Source: Neisseria dentiae
GTDB lineage: Bacteria; Pseudomonadota; Gammaproteobacteria; Burkholderiales; Neisseriaceae
Direction of reading: 5' to 3'
Length of the DNA: 64,000 nt
Assembly (NCBI RefSeq): GCF_014055005.1
Contig: NZ_CP059570.1
Coordinates: 2,232,001 to 2,296,000 of the forward strand
Both the position numbers and the translations under genes were made by a program. A model generated the notes under the pieces. It saw only the letters and a program-made list of their open reading frames with translations. It made no database searches and was not told where the DNA came from. Position 1 is the stretch's first letter, and the number at the start of each line of letters is the position of its first letter. Of the stretch, positions 45,593-53,602 are shown piece after piece.

Positions 45593-45753
45593 ATCTTTGC
45601 AAAAAAGCCGTTTTAATCCTGAATGTATGATATTTCGTCATACCCGTGCTCAACGGGTATCTGTTATTTCTTTTGAAACAAAAAGATGCTCGGGTCAAGC
45701 CCGAGCATGACGCAAGTGTTTTAAGGTGTCGGAAAGAATTTTGCAAAGGTTCC
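45590..45753. mobile_element. GAGACCTTTGCAAAA-ended MITE, core B
   Basis: Left end GATATCTTTGCAAAAAAGCC (eroded), right end AATTTTGCAAAGGTTCC; the core includes CGTCATACCCGTGCTCAACG and GCTCGGGTCAAGCCCGAGCA. It fills the gap between the nested terminator and the 3' end of mlaA. Confidence 0.8.
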
Positions 45754-45764
45754 GGCCTCAACCC

Positions 45765-46643
45765 TTATTGCGCACTATCGGGTTCCCATAAGGTTAACAC
45801 TCCGTTTTGTGCCTCGGGCACATTCAGGCTGCTTTCGGGCAGTCGGGCTTCGGGAGCGGCAGGCTCCGCTGCGGGCGTATATTCCTGTGCGGGCGGCGCG
45901 CCGTTTTCGTCGGTAACCAAATCGTCGATGTCGATGTCTTCATCGGCTCCCTGCGGCAGGCTGGCGCCGGTTTGGCGGGCGCGCATTTTCATAAAGATAT
46001 CGCGGGTGTAGGCGTATTTGTCGATGGCCGCATCGCCCAAACTGTCGGTGAGATCCAGATACTGCTCGCGGGTGTTGACCGCGCTGAGCGCGGTGGCGCC
46101 GATACGCAAAGAATCGGTTTTGAAAATCGCGTTTTTAACCGGATAGAGATAAGTGATGGTGCCGCCGACGCTGTCGCGCACGGTGGACGGCCCCATCAGC
46201 GGGTAAACGAAATAATTGCTGTTTTTCCAGCCCCAAGAGGCGAATGTGTCGCCCAAGGTGTTTTTGTTGTTGGGCACACCGCCCGCATCGGCGATATTGA
46301 TCAAGCCGCCCAAACCGAAGGTGGAGTTGATGCCCACGCGCACAAAGTCTTCGCTGGCGCGTTTGATGTCCAGCCGCAGCAGGTTGCTGCCCATGCTGAC
46401 CACATCACGCAGGTTGTCGAAAAAGTTGGTTACGCCCATCCGCACGGGTTTGGGCGTAACGGCGCGGTAGCCGCGTGCCACGGGGGAGATAACGTATTTG
46501 TCGGCGGTGTCGTTTACTTTGAACATCACCCGGTTGTAACGCTCGTAGGGGTCTGCCGGATTGCGTTCGGCCCAGGCGGGCTGGGCGGCGGCAAGGCCGA
46601 GCATAATCAGGGGAATGGCGGATTTTTTCACGGGTTCACCCAT
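45765..46643 (-). CDS. mlaA: Phospholipid-asymmetry outer-membrane protein MlaA (VacJ)
   Basis: A 292-residue protein that removes mislocalised phospholipids from the outer leaflet and passes them to MlaC. NPADPYERYNRVMFKVNDTADKYVISPVARGYR and VGINSTFGLGGLINIADAGG, GDTFASWGW and YFVYPLMGPSTVRDS are VacJ hallmarks; an acidic Pro/Ala-rich tail (~220-292) is extra. The signal peptide ends AQPAWA/ER with no lipobox Cys, unlike E. coli MlaA. The ATG at 46643 overlaps mlaB by 16 nt; a GTG at 46631 overlapping the mlaB stop (GTGA) is an equally good, translationally coupled start. Confidence 0.92.
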   Translation of the reverse strand: MGEPVKKSAIPLIMLGLAAAQPAWAERNPADPYERYNRVMFKVNDTADKYVISPVARGYRAVTPKPVRMGVTNFFDNLRDVVSMGSNLLRLDIKRASEDFVRVGINSTFGLGGLINIADAGGVPNNKNTLGDTFASWGWKNSNYFVYPLMGPSTVRDSVGGTITYLYPVKNAIFKTDSLRIGATALSAVNTREQYLDLTDSLGDAAIDKYAYTRDIFMKMRARQTGASLPQGADEDIDIDDLVTDENGAPPAQEYTPAAEPAAPEARLPESSLNVPEAQNGVLTLWEPDSAQ

Positions 46644-46906
46644 TCGTTGATTTCATACAGTTCGGCCAAGGCTTCGACCGAAGCGGGAATGCCGCGCAAC
46701 GCCGGCGCGGCGGGCTTGGCGCGCAGGGCGGTCAGCAGCAGCGACACACAGGCGGAATCGGCGCGGTTAACGCCCGAAAAGTCGACGGCGGCGGTTTCTT
46801 TCAGACGGCATTGCTGTTCAAAACGGCTGTAAACGGCCTGCGTAACGGTTTTCACGGTTACGTTGCCGCCCACATACAGCACGCCGTCGCGCACTTCGGA
46901 TTCCAT
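46628..46906 (-). CDS. mlaB: MlaB STAS-domain protein
   Basis: A 92-residue STAS-domain protein, the cytoplasmic partner that stabilises the MlaF ATPase. VDFSGVNRADSACVSLLLTALRAK matches the conserved STAS loop containing the Ser/Thr region. It lies between mlaC and mlaA, 3 nt after mlaC and overlapping mlaA. Confidence 0.9.
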   Translation of the reverse strand: MESEVRDGVLYVGGNVTVKTVTQAVYSRFEQQCRLKETAAVDFSGVNRADSACVSLLLTALRAKPAAPALRGIPASVEALAELYEINEWVNP

Positions 46907-46909
46907 GGT

Positions 46910-47509
46910 TTATTTGCCGCCGTTTTTCGATTTCAGCTCAGCAATCAAACCGTCGATACCTTTGTTTTTAATGGTTTCGCCGAATTGGTTGCGGTACACC
47001 GTTACCAGGCTCGCGCCTTCGATGGCCACGTTGTAGGCACGGTATTTGCTGCCGCTTTGATAAGTGGTGAAGTCCATCACCACGGGTTTGCCGCCGGGCT
47101 GGGTAACTTCGGCGCGCACCACCACTTCTTTGCCGCCGCGGTTAACCACGGGGTTGTCTTTCACCACCACGCTGGCGTTTTTGTATTTCAGCATGGTGCC
47201 GGAGTAAGTGCGGATCAGCAGGGTTTGAAACTCTTTCGACAGCGCCTGTTTCTGCGCAGCCGTAGCGGTCCGCCACGGGTTGCCCACCGCCAGCGCGGTC
47301 ATGCGTTGGAAATCGAAGTTGGGCAGGGCATAGCTTTCGGCTTTGCGGCGCACGGCGGCATCGTTGCTGCCGTTGGCTTCTTTCAAGATGTTCAACACTT
47401 GGGTAGCATTGGTGCGCACTTGGTTAACCGCTTCGGCAGGTGTGGCGAAAGCAAGGTTGATGCTCAACAGGCCGATGCCCAAAGCGCTGAATAAGGCTGA
47501 TTTTTTCAT
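46910..47509 (-). CDS. mlaC: MlaC periplasmic phospholipid-binding protein
   Basis: A 199-residue periplasmic shuttle carrying phospholipid between MlaA and MlaD. The signal peptide (about 1-23, NLAFA) is followed by the Tol-Tol-Ttg2 domain: NQVRTNATQVLNILKEANG, YALPNFDFQRMTALAVGNPWRTATAAQKQAL and AYNVAIEGASLVTVYRNQFGETI. The order mlaFEDCB is conserved. Confidence 0.93.
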   Translation of the reverse strand: MKKSALFSALGIGLLSINLAFATPAEAVNQVRTNATQVLNILKEANGSNDAAVRRKAESYALPNFDFQRMTALAVGNPWRTATAAQKQALSKEFQTLLIRTYSGTMLKYKNASVVVKDNPVVNRGGKEVVVRAEVTQPGGKPVVMDFTTYQSGSKYRAYNVAIEGASLVTVYRNQFGETIKNKGIDGLIAELKSKNGGK

Positions 47510-47559
47510 GGTTGGTTTTCCTATCGGAGTTCCGTATCAATTAATCGGAATAAACAAAA

Positions 47560-48069
47560 TCACTCGGCGGCAGGCTCAGTGCCTGCTGCGGTTTCCGAAC
47601 CGCCCGAGTTTTTCTCGGCAAAACTGGTCATAAACTTGCCGATCAAGTTTTCCAGCACCATAGCCGAACCGGTTACGGTGATGGTGTCGCCGGCGGCCAG
47701 GTTTTCTTCATCGCCGCCCTGTTGCAGGCCGATATACTGTTCGCCCAGCAGGCCGGAGGTGAGAATCTGCGCCGATACGTCGGTGCTGAACTGATATTGG
47801 CTGTTCAAATCAAGGCTCACTTTGGCCTGATAGCTTTTCGGGTCGAGCCGTATGCCGCCCACGCGCCCCACCAGCACGCCGGCCGCTTTCACGGGAGCGT
47901 TCACTTTCAGGCCGCCGATGTCGGTAAAGTCGGCATACACCGTGTAGGTTTGGCCGGAGCCGCCGCCCACCGCCGCGCCGCCCGCCACGCGGAAGGCCAG
48001 AAAGCCCACGGCGGCCACGCCCAGTAAGACAAACAAGCCGACCCAAAATTCCAAAACACTCTTTTTCAT
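47560..48069 (-). CDS. mlaD: MlaD MCE-domain protein
   Basis: A 169-residue inner-membrane-anchored MCE protein. It has one N-terminal helix (EFWVGLFVLLGVAAVGFLAFRVAGG), then the MCE domain (YTVYADFTDIGGLKVNAPVKAAGVLVGRVGGIRLDP), forming a hexameric ring for lipid passage. It starts 4 nt after mlaE. Confidence 0.94.
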   Translation of the reverse strand: MKKSVLEFWVGLFVLLGVAAVGFLAFRVAGGAAVGGGSGQTYTVYADFTDIGGLKVNAPVKAAGVLVGRVGGIRLDPKSYQAKVSLDLNSQYQFSTDVSAQILTSGLLGEQYIGLQQGGDEENLAAGDTITVTGSAMVLENLIGKFMTSFAEKNSGGSETAAGTEPAAE

Positions 48070-48073
48070 GGCT

Positions 48074-48850
48074 TTACTCGGTAAACATCAATGCAGTTAA
48101 AATAAAATCGATGGCCAGCACGGTGAGCGCCGACGACACCACCGTGCGGGTGCTGGCGCGCAGAATCCCTTCCGACGTGGGCACGCAGTAGAAGCCTTGG
48201 TGCACGGCGATCAGCGTAACCGCCACACCGAACACGGCCGATTTAATCAAGCCGTTCACCACGTCATATTGAATGGAAATATTGCTCTGCATCTGCGACC
48301 AGAAAATGCCGCTGTCCAAACCCAGATATTGCACGCCGATCAGATAAGCGCCGTAAATGCCCGCCACGTTGAAAATCGATGCCAGCAGTGGCATCGACGC
48401 CACGCCCGCCCAAAAACGCGGCACCACCACGCGGGCAACGGGGTTCACCGCCATCACGTTCATCGCCTCGAGCTGCTCGGTGGTTTTCATCAGGCCGATT
48501 TCGCTGGTCATCGCACCGCCCGCGCTGCTGGCAAACAGAATCGCCGCCAGCACGGGGCCGAGCTCGCGCAGCAGGCTGGCGGCCACCATATAGCCGAGAA
48601 TATCGGCCGATTTGAATTTGGAAAGCTGCGTATAGCCCTGCAAGCCCAGCACCATGCCCACAAACAGGCCCGACACCGCCACAATCAGCACCGAGAGCAC
48701 GCCCGCAAAATACATCTGGCGCACACTCAGCCGAAAGCGCGACAAAGCCGTGCCCGATTTGGCGAGTATCTGCAAAAAAAACAGACACACGCTGCCGAGC
48801 GCGCGGATAAAGTCCAGGGTTTTCGCCCCTGTGGTTTGAATAAAATTCAT
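48074..48850 (-). CDS. mlaE: MlaE permease
   Basis: A 258-residue inner-membrane permease subunit with five or more helices. LRELGPVLAAILFASSAGGAMTSEIGLMKTTEQLEAMNVMAVNP is the diagnostic MlaE/YrbE stretch. It works with the MlaF ATPase encoded upstream; the two genes are separated by 273 bp containing DUS copies and a MITE instead of the usual few bases. Confidence 0.94.
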   Translation of the reverse strand: MNFIQTTGAKTLDFIRALGSVCLFFLQILAKSGTALSRFRLSVRQMYFAGVLSVLIVAVSGLFVGMVLGLQGYTQLSKFKSADILGYMVAASLLRELGPVLAAILFASSAGGAMTSEIGLMKTTEQLEAMNVMAVNPVARVVVPRFWAGVASMPLLASIFNVAGIYGAYLIGVQYLGLDSGIFWSQMQSNISIQYDVVNGLIKSAVFGVAVTLIAVHQGFYCVPTSEGILRASTRTVVSSALTVLAIDFILTALMFTE

Positions 48851-48977
48851 GGTTTCTTTTAATGTGGGTGTTTTTCAGACGGCCTAAACCCTCTGCCTGC
48901 ATTATCCAAATATTTAAAATCGTTTTTTCAGACGGCCTGCCGGGGAACCGCTGCAAAGGCCGTCTGAAAACCAGGTT

Positions 48978-49120
48978 GAGACCTTTGCAAAACCGCCATC
49001 TGCGGCGCATTTCTGCGTTGTGTGCTACTCGCTCGCTTGCCTAACTCCATGTTATGTCTGCGCTCGCTGCGCTGCTACGCCTTGAACTGCATCCACATCT
49101 GACGGTTTTGCAAAGGTCTC
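48978..49120. mobile_element. GAGACCTTTGCAAAA-ended MITE, core A, within the mla operon
   Basis: A 143-bp element, GAGACCTTTGCAAAACCGCC to GACGGTTTTGCAAAGGTCTC, beginning 3 nt after the mlaF stop codon (reading on the minus strand) and sitting between mlaF and mlaE. The core matches 35115-35257 closely. Confidence 0.9.
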
Positions 49121-49123
49121 GGG

Positions 49124-49927
49124 CTAGCGGCCCAGCAAATCCTGCTGCAAACTGGTGGGCGCGGGGTAGCGGAACGGCACGGGGCCGTTGGGCAGGCCGC
49201 CGACAAACTGCTGCACCCACGGCGAATTCTGCCTGCGCATCTCTTCGGGCGTACCCGAAAACACAATCTCGCCGTGTGCGAGAAAAATCACCTGGTTCAC
49301 AATCGAGAGCGACTGCTCGATATCGTGGGTAACCATCACGCTGGTCGAGCGCAGCGCCTTGTTGATGCGGCTGATCAAGTGGGCAATCACACCCAGCGAA
49401 ATGGGGTCGAGGCCGGTAAACGGCTCGTCGTAAAGCATGATTTCCGGATCGAGCGCAATGGTGCGCGCCAACGCCACCCGCCGCGCCATACCGCCCGACA
49501 ATTCGGACGGCATCAGGTTTTCCACGCCACGCAGGCCGACGGCGTTCAGTTTCAACACCACCAAATCGCGGATAACCGCTTCGGGCAGTTTGGTCAGCTC
49601 GCGCATGGGGAACGCCACGTTGTCGAACACCGACAAATCGGTAAACAGCGCACCGTGCTGGAACAGCACGCCCATGCGGCGGCGGTGTTCGTAAAGCTCG
49701 CCCGCACTCAGGCGCGCCAAATCGCGCCCCTCCACCAACACCTGCCCCTGCTGCGGGCGGATTTGGCCGGTTATCAGGCGCATCAGCGTGGTTTTGCCGC
49801 TGCCCGAGCCGCCCATAATGGCCGCAAAATTACCTTGTTCGATGGTGAAATTGATGTTTTGGAGAATCGGACGCTCGCCGTAGGCAAACGCCACGTTTTT
49901 CATTTCGATAAAGGGAGGAAGGCTCAT
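49124..49927 (-). CDS. mlaF: MlaF ABC-transporter ATPase
   Basis: A 267-residue ATPase that powers phospholipid transport with MlaE, B and D. Walker A MGGSGSGKTTLMRL, signature LSGGMARRVALAR, Walker B IMLYDEPFTGLDP and the switch His in VMVTHDIEQ are present. First gene of the mlaFEDCBA operon. Confidence 0.95.
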   Translation of the reverse strand: MSLPPFIEMKNVAFAYGERPILQNINFTIEQGNFAAIMGGSGSGKTTLMRLITGQIRPQQGQVLVEGRDLARLSAGELYEHRRRMGVLFQHGALFTDLSVFDNVAFPMRELTKLPEAVIRDLVVLKLNAVGLRGVENLMPSELSGGMARRVALARTIALDPEIMLYDEPFTGLDPISLGVIAHLISRINKALRSTSVMVTHDIEQSLSIVNQVIFLAHGEIVFSGTPEEMRRQNSPWVQQFVGGLPNGPVPFRYPAPTSLQQDLLGR

Positions 49928-50192
49928 GCGCGTGGGGGAGATTGAAATGTTGGCATTTTAATAACTTAGACCGCCACGGGCAATTTTTCAGACGGCCTTT
50001 CCGTGCAAAAAATACACGAATGTATGTAAATTACTGAAATTATTCTACTTCACAACCCTGCCAAAACCATAAAAAATACAACAAAATAGCCAAGCAGCCG
50101 ACAAAAGGCGTAATAATCCTACAAGCGGCATCCGCATCCTGCCCCACCGGAAACGTTTCAGGCTGTCTGAACAACCGCATTTCAGACGGCCT
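49928..50192. other. Upstream region of the mla operon
   Basis: No gene is seen. A DUS lies near 49990 and another near 50180. The mla promoter should be in this stretch; no specific box was assigned. Confidence 0.5.
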
Positions 50193-50358
50193 GAGACCTT
50201 TGCAAAATTCTTTTCGATACCTTAAAACACTTGCGTCATGCTCGGGCTTGACCCGAGCATCTTTTTGTTTCAAAAGAAATAACAGATACCCGGGTCAAGC
50301 CCGGGTATGACGAAACATAAATAAATTCAGGGTTAAAACGTGTTTTTGCAAAGGTCTC
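50193..50358. mobile_element. GAGACCTTTGCAAAA-ended MITE, core B (intact ends)
   Basis: A 166-bp copy with both ends perfect: GAGACCTTTGCAAAATTC and GTTTTTGCAAAGGTCTC. The two inner palindromes GCTCGGGCTTGACCCGAGC and ACCCGGGTCAAGCCCGGGT are also complete. It lies downstream of lysA. Confidence 0.9.
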
Positions 50359-50381
50359 GGCCTGAAGATTTTTGCCAACCG

Positions 50382-51602
50382 CTACAAACACGCCGTTTCG
50401 TTGGCCATTTGCTGTTCCCACGTTTCCCGCCGGCGGATTAGGCGGGCTTCGCCGCCGTTTACCAACACTTCTGCCGCCCTGTTGCGGGTGTTGTAGTTGC
50501 TGGCCATGCTGCTGCCGTAGGCGCCGGCGTTGGCCACCACCAGCAAATCGCCCGCTTCGCAGGCCAGCTCGCGCTGCTGGCCGAGAAAATCGCCGGTTTC
50601 GCACACGGGGCCGACCACGTCGGCGGTAAACGGTTTGATATTGCGCAGCTCGACGGCTTCGATGCGGTGATAGGCGTTGTAAAGCGCGGGGCGCATCAAA
50701 TCGTTCATGGCGGCATCGACAATCACGAAATTTTTCTCTTCGCCCTGCTTCACAAACTCCACCCGCGTTAACAGCGTGCCGGCATTGCCCACCAGGCTGC
50801 GGCCGGGTTCCAGCACCAGTTTCTGCCCGCGCCCGGCCATCATGCGGGCGACGGATCGGGCATAGGCATTGAGGTCGGGCGCGCTTTCGTTGTGATACAC
50901 GATGCCGATGCCGCCGCCCAAGTCGATATGTTCCAGCCCGATGCCTTCTTCGGCCAGCCGGTCAACCAGCAGCAGAATGCGTTCGCAGGCTTCGGTGAGC
51001 GGGCTTAAATCGGTGAGCTGCGAGCCGATGTGGCAGTCGATGCCGACGATTTTCAGACGGCTTAAACCCGCAGCGTAACGGTAGGCGGCCAGCGCGTCGG
51101 TGTAGGCGATGCCGAATTTGTTGGCTTTCAGGCCGGTGGAAATATAAGGGTGGGTTTTGGCATCGACATCGGGATTGATGCGCAGCGAAACCGGTGCGGT
51201 TTTACCGATGCGCCCGGCCACGGCCTGAATGCGGTCCAGCTCGGGCAGGCTTTCCACGTTGAAGCATAACACGCCTGCGTTGAGCGCAAACTCGATTTCG
51301 GCCTCGCTTTTGCCCACGCCCGAGAAAATCGTTTTGCCCGCATCGCCGCCTGCCGCCAGCACGCGCGCCAGTTCGCCGCCCGAAACGATGTCGAACCCGC
51401 TGCCGAGCGAGGCAAAGTGTTTGAGTATGCTCAGGTTTCCGTTGGCTTTCACGGCATAACACACCAGCGGCTCAAGCGCGGAAAAGGCTTCGGTGTAGGC
51501 ACCGAAAGCATTGGTGAGCGCCGCTTGGCTGTATACATACAAAGGCGTGCCGAATTCTTCGGCCAGGCGGCTATAGGGGATTTGTTCGCAATGTAAGGTC
51601 AT
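50382..51602 (-). CDS. lysA: Diaminopimelate decarboxylase
   Basis: A 406-residue PLP enzyme converting meso-diaminopimelate to L-lysine. YAVKANGNLSILKHFASLGSGFDIVSGGEL carries the PLP Lys; DCHIGSQLTDLSPLTEA, LGGGIGIVYHNE, EPGRSLVGNAG and PVCETGDFLGQQREL (active-site Cys) follow. It starts 7 nt after the small lipoprotein gene, so they form an operon. Confidence 0.96.
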   Translation of the reverse strand: MTLHCEQIPYSRLAEEFGTPLYVYSQAALTNAFGAYTEAFSALEPLVCYAVKANGNLSILKHFASLGSGFDIVSGGELARVLAAGGDAGKTIFSGVGKSEAEIEFALNAGVLCFNVESLPELDRIQAVAGRIGKTAPVSLRINPDVDAKTHPYISTGLKANKFGIAYTDALAAYRYAAGLSRLKIVGIDCHIGSQLTDLSPLTEACERILLLVDRLAEEGIGLEHIDLGGGIGIVYHNESAPDLNAYARSVARMMAGRGQKLVLEPGRSLVGNAGTLLTRVEFVKQGEEKNFVIVDAAMNDLMRPALYNAYHRIEAVELRNIKPFTADVVGPVCETGDFLGQQRELACEAGDLLVVANAGAYGSSMASNYNTRNRAAEVLVNGGEARLIRRRETWEQQMANETACL

Positions 51603-51609
51603 GGTTTTT

Positions 51610-51771
51610 TTACTTTTCGGGGGCGGCGGGTTCTTTACGGGGCAGCTCGAGGCCGGTTTGAATCACGCCGAAGCGGGCGTCGTCGCCTTCTTTGGGCAGG
51701 TATAAATCGCCTTTATAGCCGCAACCGGCCAGCAGCACGGCGGCGGCGGCAAACAACAGGGTGGGTTTCAT
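51610..51771 (-). CDS. lptM: Small LptM/YifL-type lipoprotein
   Basis: A 53-residue lipoprotein reading MKPTLLFAAAAVLLAGCGYKG, with lipobox LAGC (Cys17) followed by GYKGDLYLP, the hallmark of LptM (YifL). LptM helps the LptDE translocon mature in E. coli. A tail rich in Lys, Pro and Glu ends in PAAPEK. The order lptM-lysA with cyaY divergent mirrors the cyaY/yifL/dapF arrangement of gammaproteobacteria. Confidence 0.9.
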   Translation of the reverse strand: MKPTLLFAAAAVLLAGCGYKGDLYLPKEGDDARFGVIQTGLELPRKEPAAPEK

Positions 51772-51848
51772 CATTATCTTTCGTTTGGCACGTTAATGTG
51801 GCAAGATTCGGTATCTTAAACAAAAATGCTTTAACGCACAAAGCCATC

Positions 51849-52172
51849 ATGACCGAAAGTGAATTTTTGCAGCACTCCGATGCTTTATTCGCCCACATCG
51901 AAGACCAAATCGATGAAGGCGGCTGGGATTTCGACTGCCAGCTGAGCGGCAACGTGCTCACCATCGAAGCGGACGACGGCACGCAGATTATCGTTAACCG
52001 CCACACGCCCAACCAAGAATTATGGATTGCCGCCAAAAGCGGCGGCTACCACTTTGCCGAAAACAACGGCCGCTGGCTCGCCACCCGCGACGGCAGCGAG
52101 TTTTTCGCCGTGCTCAATCAGGCATTAAGCGCGGCGGCGGGCGAAGAAGTGCGGGTTGAAGCGTTCGGTTAG
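51849..52172 (+). CDS. cyaY: Frataxin-like protein CyaY
   Basis: A 107-residue protein binding iron and modulating Fe-S cluster assembly. MTESEFLQHSDALFAHIEDQID (acidic helix), GNVLTIEADDGTQIIVNRHTPNQELWIAAKSGGYHF (the frataxin sheet signature) and the second helix are all present. The start is the ATG at 51849; the upstream extension is non-homologous. Divergent from lptM-lysA with a 77-bp shared promoter region. Confidence 0.95.
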   Translation: MTESEFLQHSDALFAHIEDQIDEGGWDFDCQLSGNVLTIEADDGTQIIVNRHTPNQELWIAAKSGGYHFAENNGRWLATRDGSEFFAVLNQALSAAAGEEVRVEAFG

Positions 52173-52200
52173 CGCCCGTTTTTTGATTCTATGAATGTTT

Positions 52201-52231
52201 GAGGCCGTCTGAAAAGCTTTCAGACGGCCTC
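52201..52231. terminator. Inverted DUS terminator between cyaY and the bacteriocin-like operon
   Basis: GAGGCCGTCTGAAAG and CTTTCAGACGGCCTC form a perfect stem, positioned to serve both convergent units. Confidence 0.85.
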
Positions 52232-52269
52232 AAACATAAGGAAAAATGAACCTGCATAGCTACCTACAG

Positions 52270-52464
52270 CTATTTGGAGCCGTTTGAATATTTTCGGCTG
52301 ATAAAAAGGTGGGCGGTATAAAGCAGATCGGCAATATATGCCGTTGAAAGAATCAGCATAACGGTATATATGCCCTGTATATTTAACGGTTTGTATACCA
52401 AAAAATATGCAGCTGAAAAGCAAACCAGAATATATACCATTCTGATTGGGGGATTGTTTTGCAT
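52270..52464 (-). CDS. Small membrane protein (candidate immunity/partner)
   Basis: A 64-residue protein with two predicted helices (MVYILVCFSAAYFLVY and YTVMLILSTAYIADLLYTAHLF) and a basic tail. It has no recognised family. It is third in the A+T-rich unit after the double-glycine peptide and another small membrane protein. Immunity or accessory roles are inferred from position only; its ATG has a weak SD. Confidence 0.6.
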   Translation of the reverse strand: MQNNPPIRMVYILVCFSAAYFLVYKPLNIQGIYTVMLILSTAYIADLLYTAHLFISRKYSNGSK

Positions 52465-52509
52465 ATCGGAGTTTCCGATTGAAGTAAATATTTTAGATAA
52501 AATCTGTTT

Positions 52510-52710
52510 TTATTTTTCTTTATTTTTCCCAAACGCCTTTTGGTTAAAAGCCTTATTTAATAAGAAATTGACCGGCACAAAAATAAGTGTGGCAATAACG
52601 GTAAATTGAAGGGCTTCCCCAATTGTCGGATACATTAAAAAATAAGAAGATAACAACATAAATATAAAAAAGATACTTCCCGAAATCAATATAAATCTTC
52701 CAATATTCAT
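52510..52710 (-). CDS. Small membrane protein (candidate immunity/partner)
   Basis: A 66-residue protein with two helices (FILISGSIFFIFMLLSSYFLM and FTVIATLIFVPVNFLL) and a Lys-rich tail. The start is the ATG at 52710, which has AGGAG 5 nt upstream; an in-frame ATG 13 codons earlier has no SD. It follows the bacteriocin-like gene by 95 bp on the same strand. Tiny two-helix proteins next to double-glycine bacteriocins are often immunity proteins; no homology was recognised. Confidence 0.65.
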   Translation of the reverse strand: MNIGRFILISGSIFFIFMLLSSYFLMYPTIGEALQFTVIATLIFVPVNFLLNKAFNQKAFGKNKEK

Positions 52711-52805
52711 AACAACTCCTATAATTATATCAATCAACCACATCAGCATAACGGATAACTTAGATAAAACACACTAAGCTATCCTATCTTGCTAACAATT
52801 AAGGC

Positions 52806-53048
52806 TTACCAGGCATCGCTGATTACTGCTGCGCCAAAACCGCCAACAAAACCACCGACAGCTCCCAATGCCGCACCACCGGGGCCGCCTGCAGCACCGG
52901 CAATACCGCCGCCAACGGCAGTTACCCCACCTATTGCAGCAGCTCTGCCCCAATTGACATTACCCCAATCCCAACCACCTGCAACCAAATCCAGTTCAGT
53001 CATGGTTAATTCCTGCATACCCATATTATTCACGGTCAAAGCTGTCAT
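52806..53048 (-). CDS. Double-glycine-leader bacteriocin-like peptide
   Basis: An 80-residue precursor. Residues 1-25 (MQELTMTELDLVAGG at the end) match the double-glycine leader consensus of class II bacteriocins: MxEL-x3-E-L/I-x2-V-x-GG. The predicted 55-residue core starts WDWGNVNWGRAAAIGG and is Gly/Ala-rich with GxxxG spacing (AVGGGIAGAAGG, GAVGGFVGGFGAA), as in pore-forming two-peptide bacteriocins. An SD AGGAG lies 8 nt upstream of the ATG. The needed C39-peptidase exporter is not in the window. The region is A+T-rich and lies between core genes. Confidence 0.75.
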   Translation of the reverse strand: MTALTVNNMGMQELTMTELDLVAGGWDWGNVNWGRAAAIGGVTAVGGGIAGAAGGPGGAALGAVGGFVGGFGAAVISDAW

Positions 53049-53602
53049 AGATAATACTCCTAATAAAAAAATTAATGAAATATAGATTTACCGATAATAA
53101 ATATCAAACAAATCTGGTTCGTATGAGTTTCATCGACTTAATTTTGTTTCGTTTGATTAAGTTTTTTTTTGCAATAAAGAAATAAAAAAATTTAACCGTA
53201 TAATCATATTATGAATATATACTTGTAGAGTGATATATAAAATATGAATATATGGCATGATCCCACCATAAAACGGCATCCGAACCATCCGATATATGTT
53301 TTTCTAAAATACCGTCATGTATCGGCAGTTATTTTTCCTATATGCCGCCAAGATGTTAACGCTTAAGTTTTTAATTTGATATCTACCATAATATTAACTT
53401 CTGAAAGTTTATTACCTTCCGCCATTTATCCGATGAATGGGCATATTTTCCTGCTGAGGCCGTCTGAAAGTTTTCAGACGGCCTCAAACCATGCGGGATT
53501 AAATTTCCCAATAGGAAAAGATAAATCAATAAACGGCCTATTTATCAAACAAACGGGCAGGCATATACTGACTGCCATTCCATGATACAGAAAGATTCAG
53601 CC
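53049..53602. other. A+T-rich upstream region of the bacteriocin-like operon
   Basis: No gene is seen. It should contain the promoter of the peptide gene; long T and A tracts are present around 53160-53200. An inverted DUS pair (GAGGCCGTCTGAAAG, CTTTCAGACGGCCTC-like) lies at about 53456-53485. No specific box was assigned. Confidence 0.55.

Noticed and set aside
52220..52423. 67-codon frame overlapping the 64-residue membrane protein
   Set aside because: Overlaps in another frame; the 52270-52464 frame has a better two-helix pattern and position.
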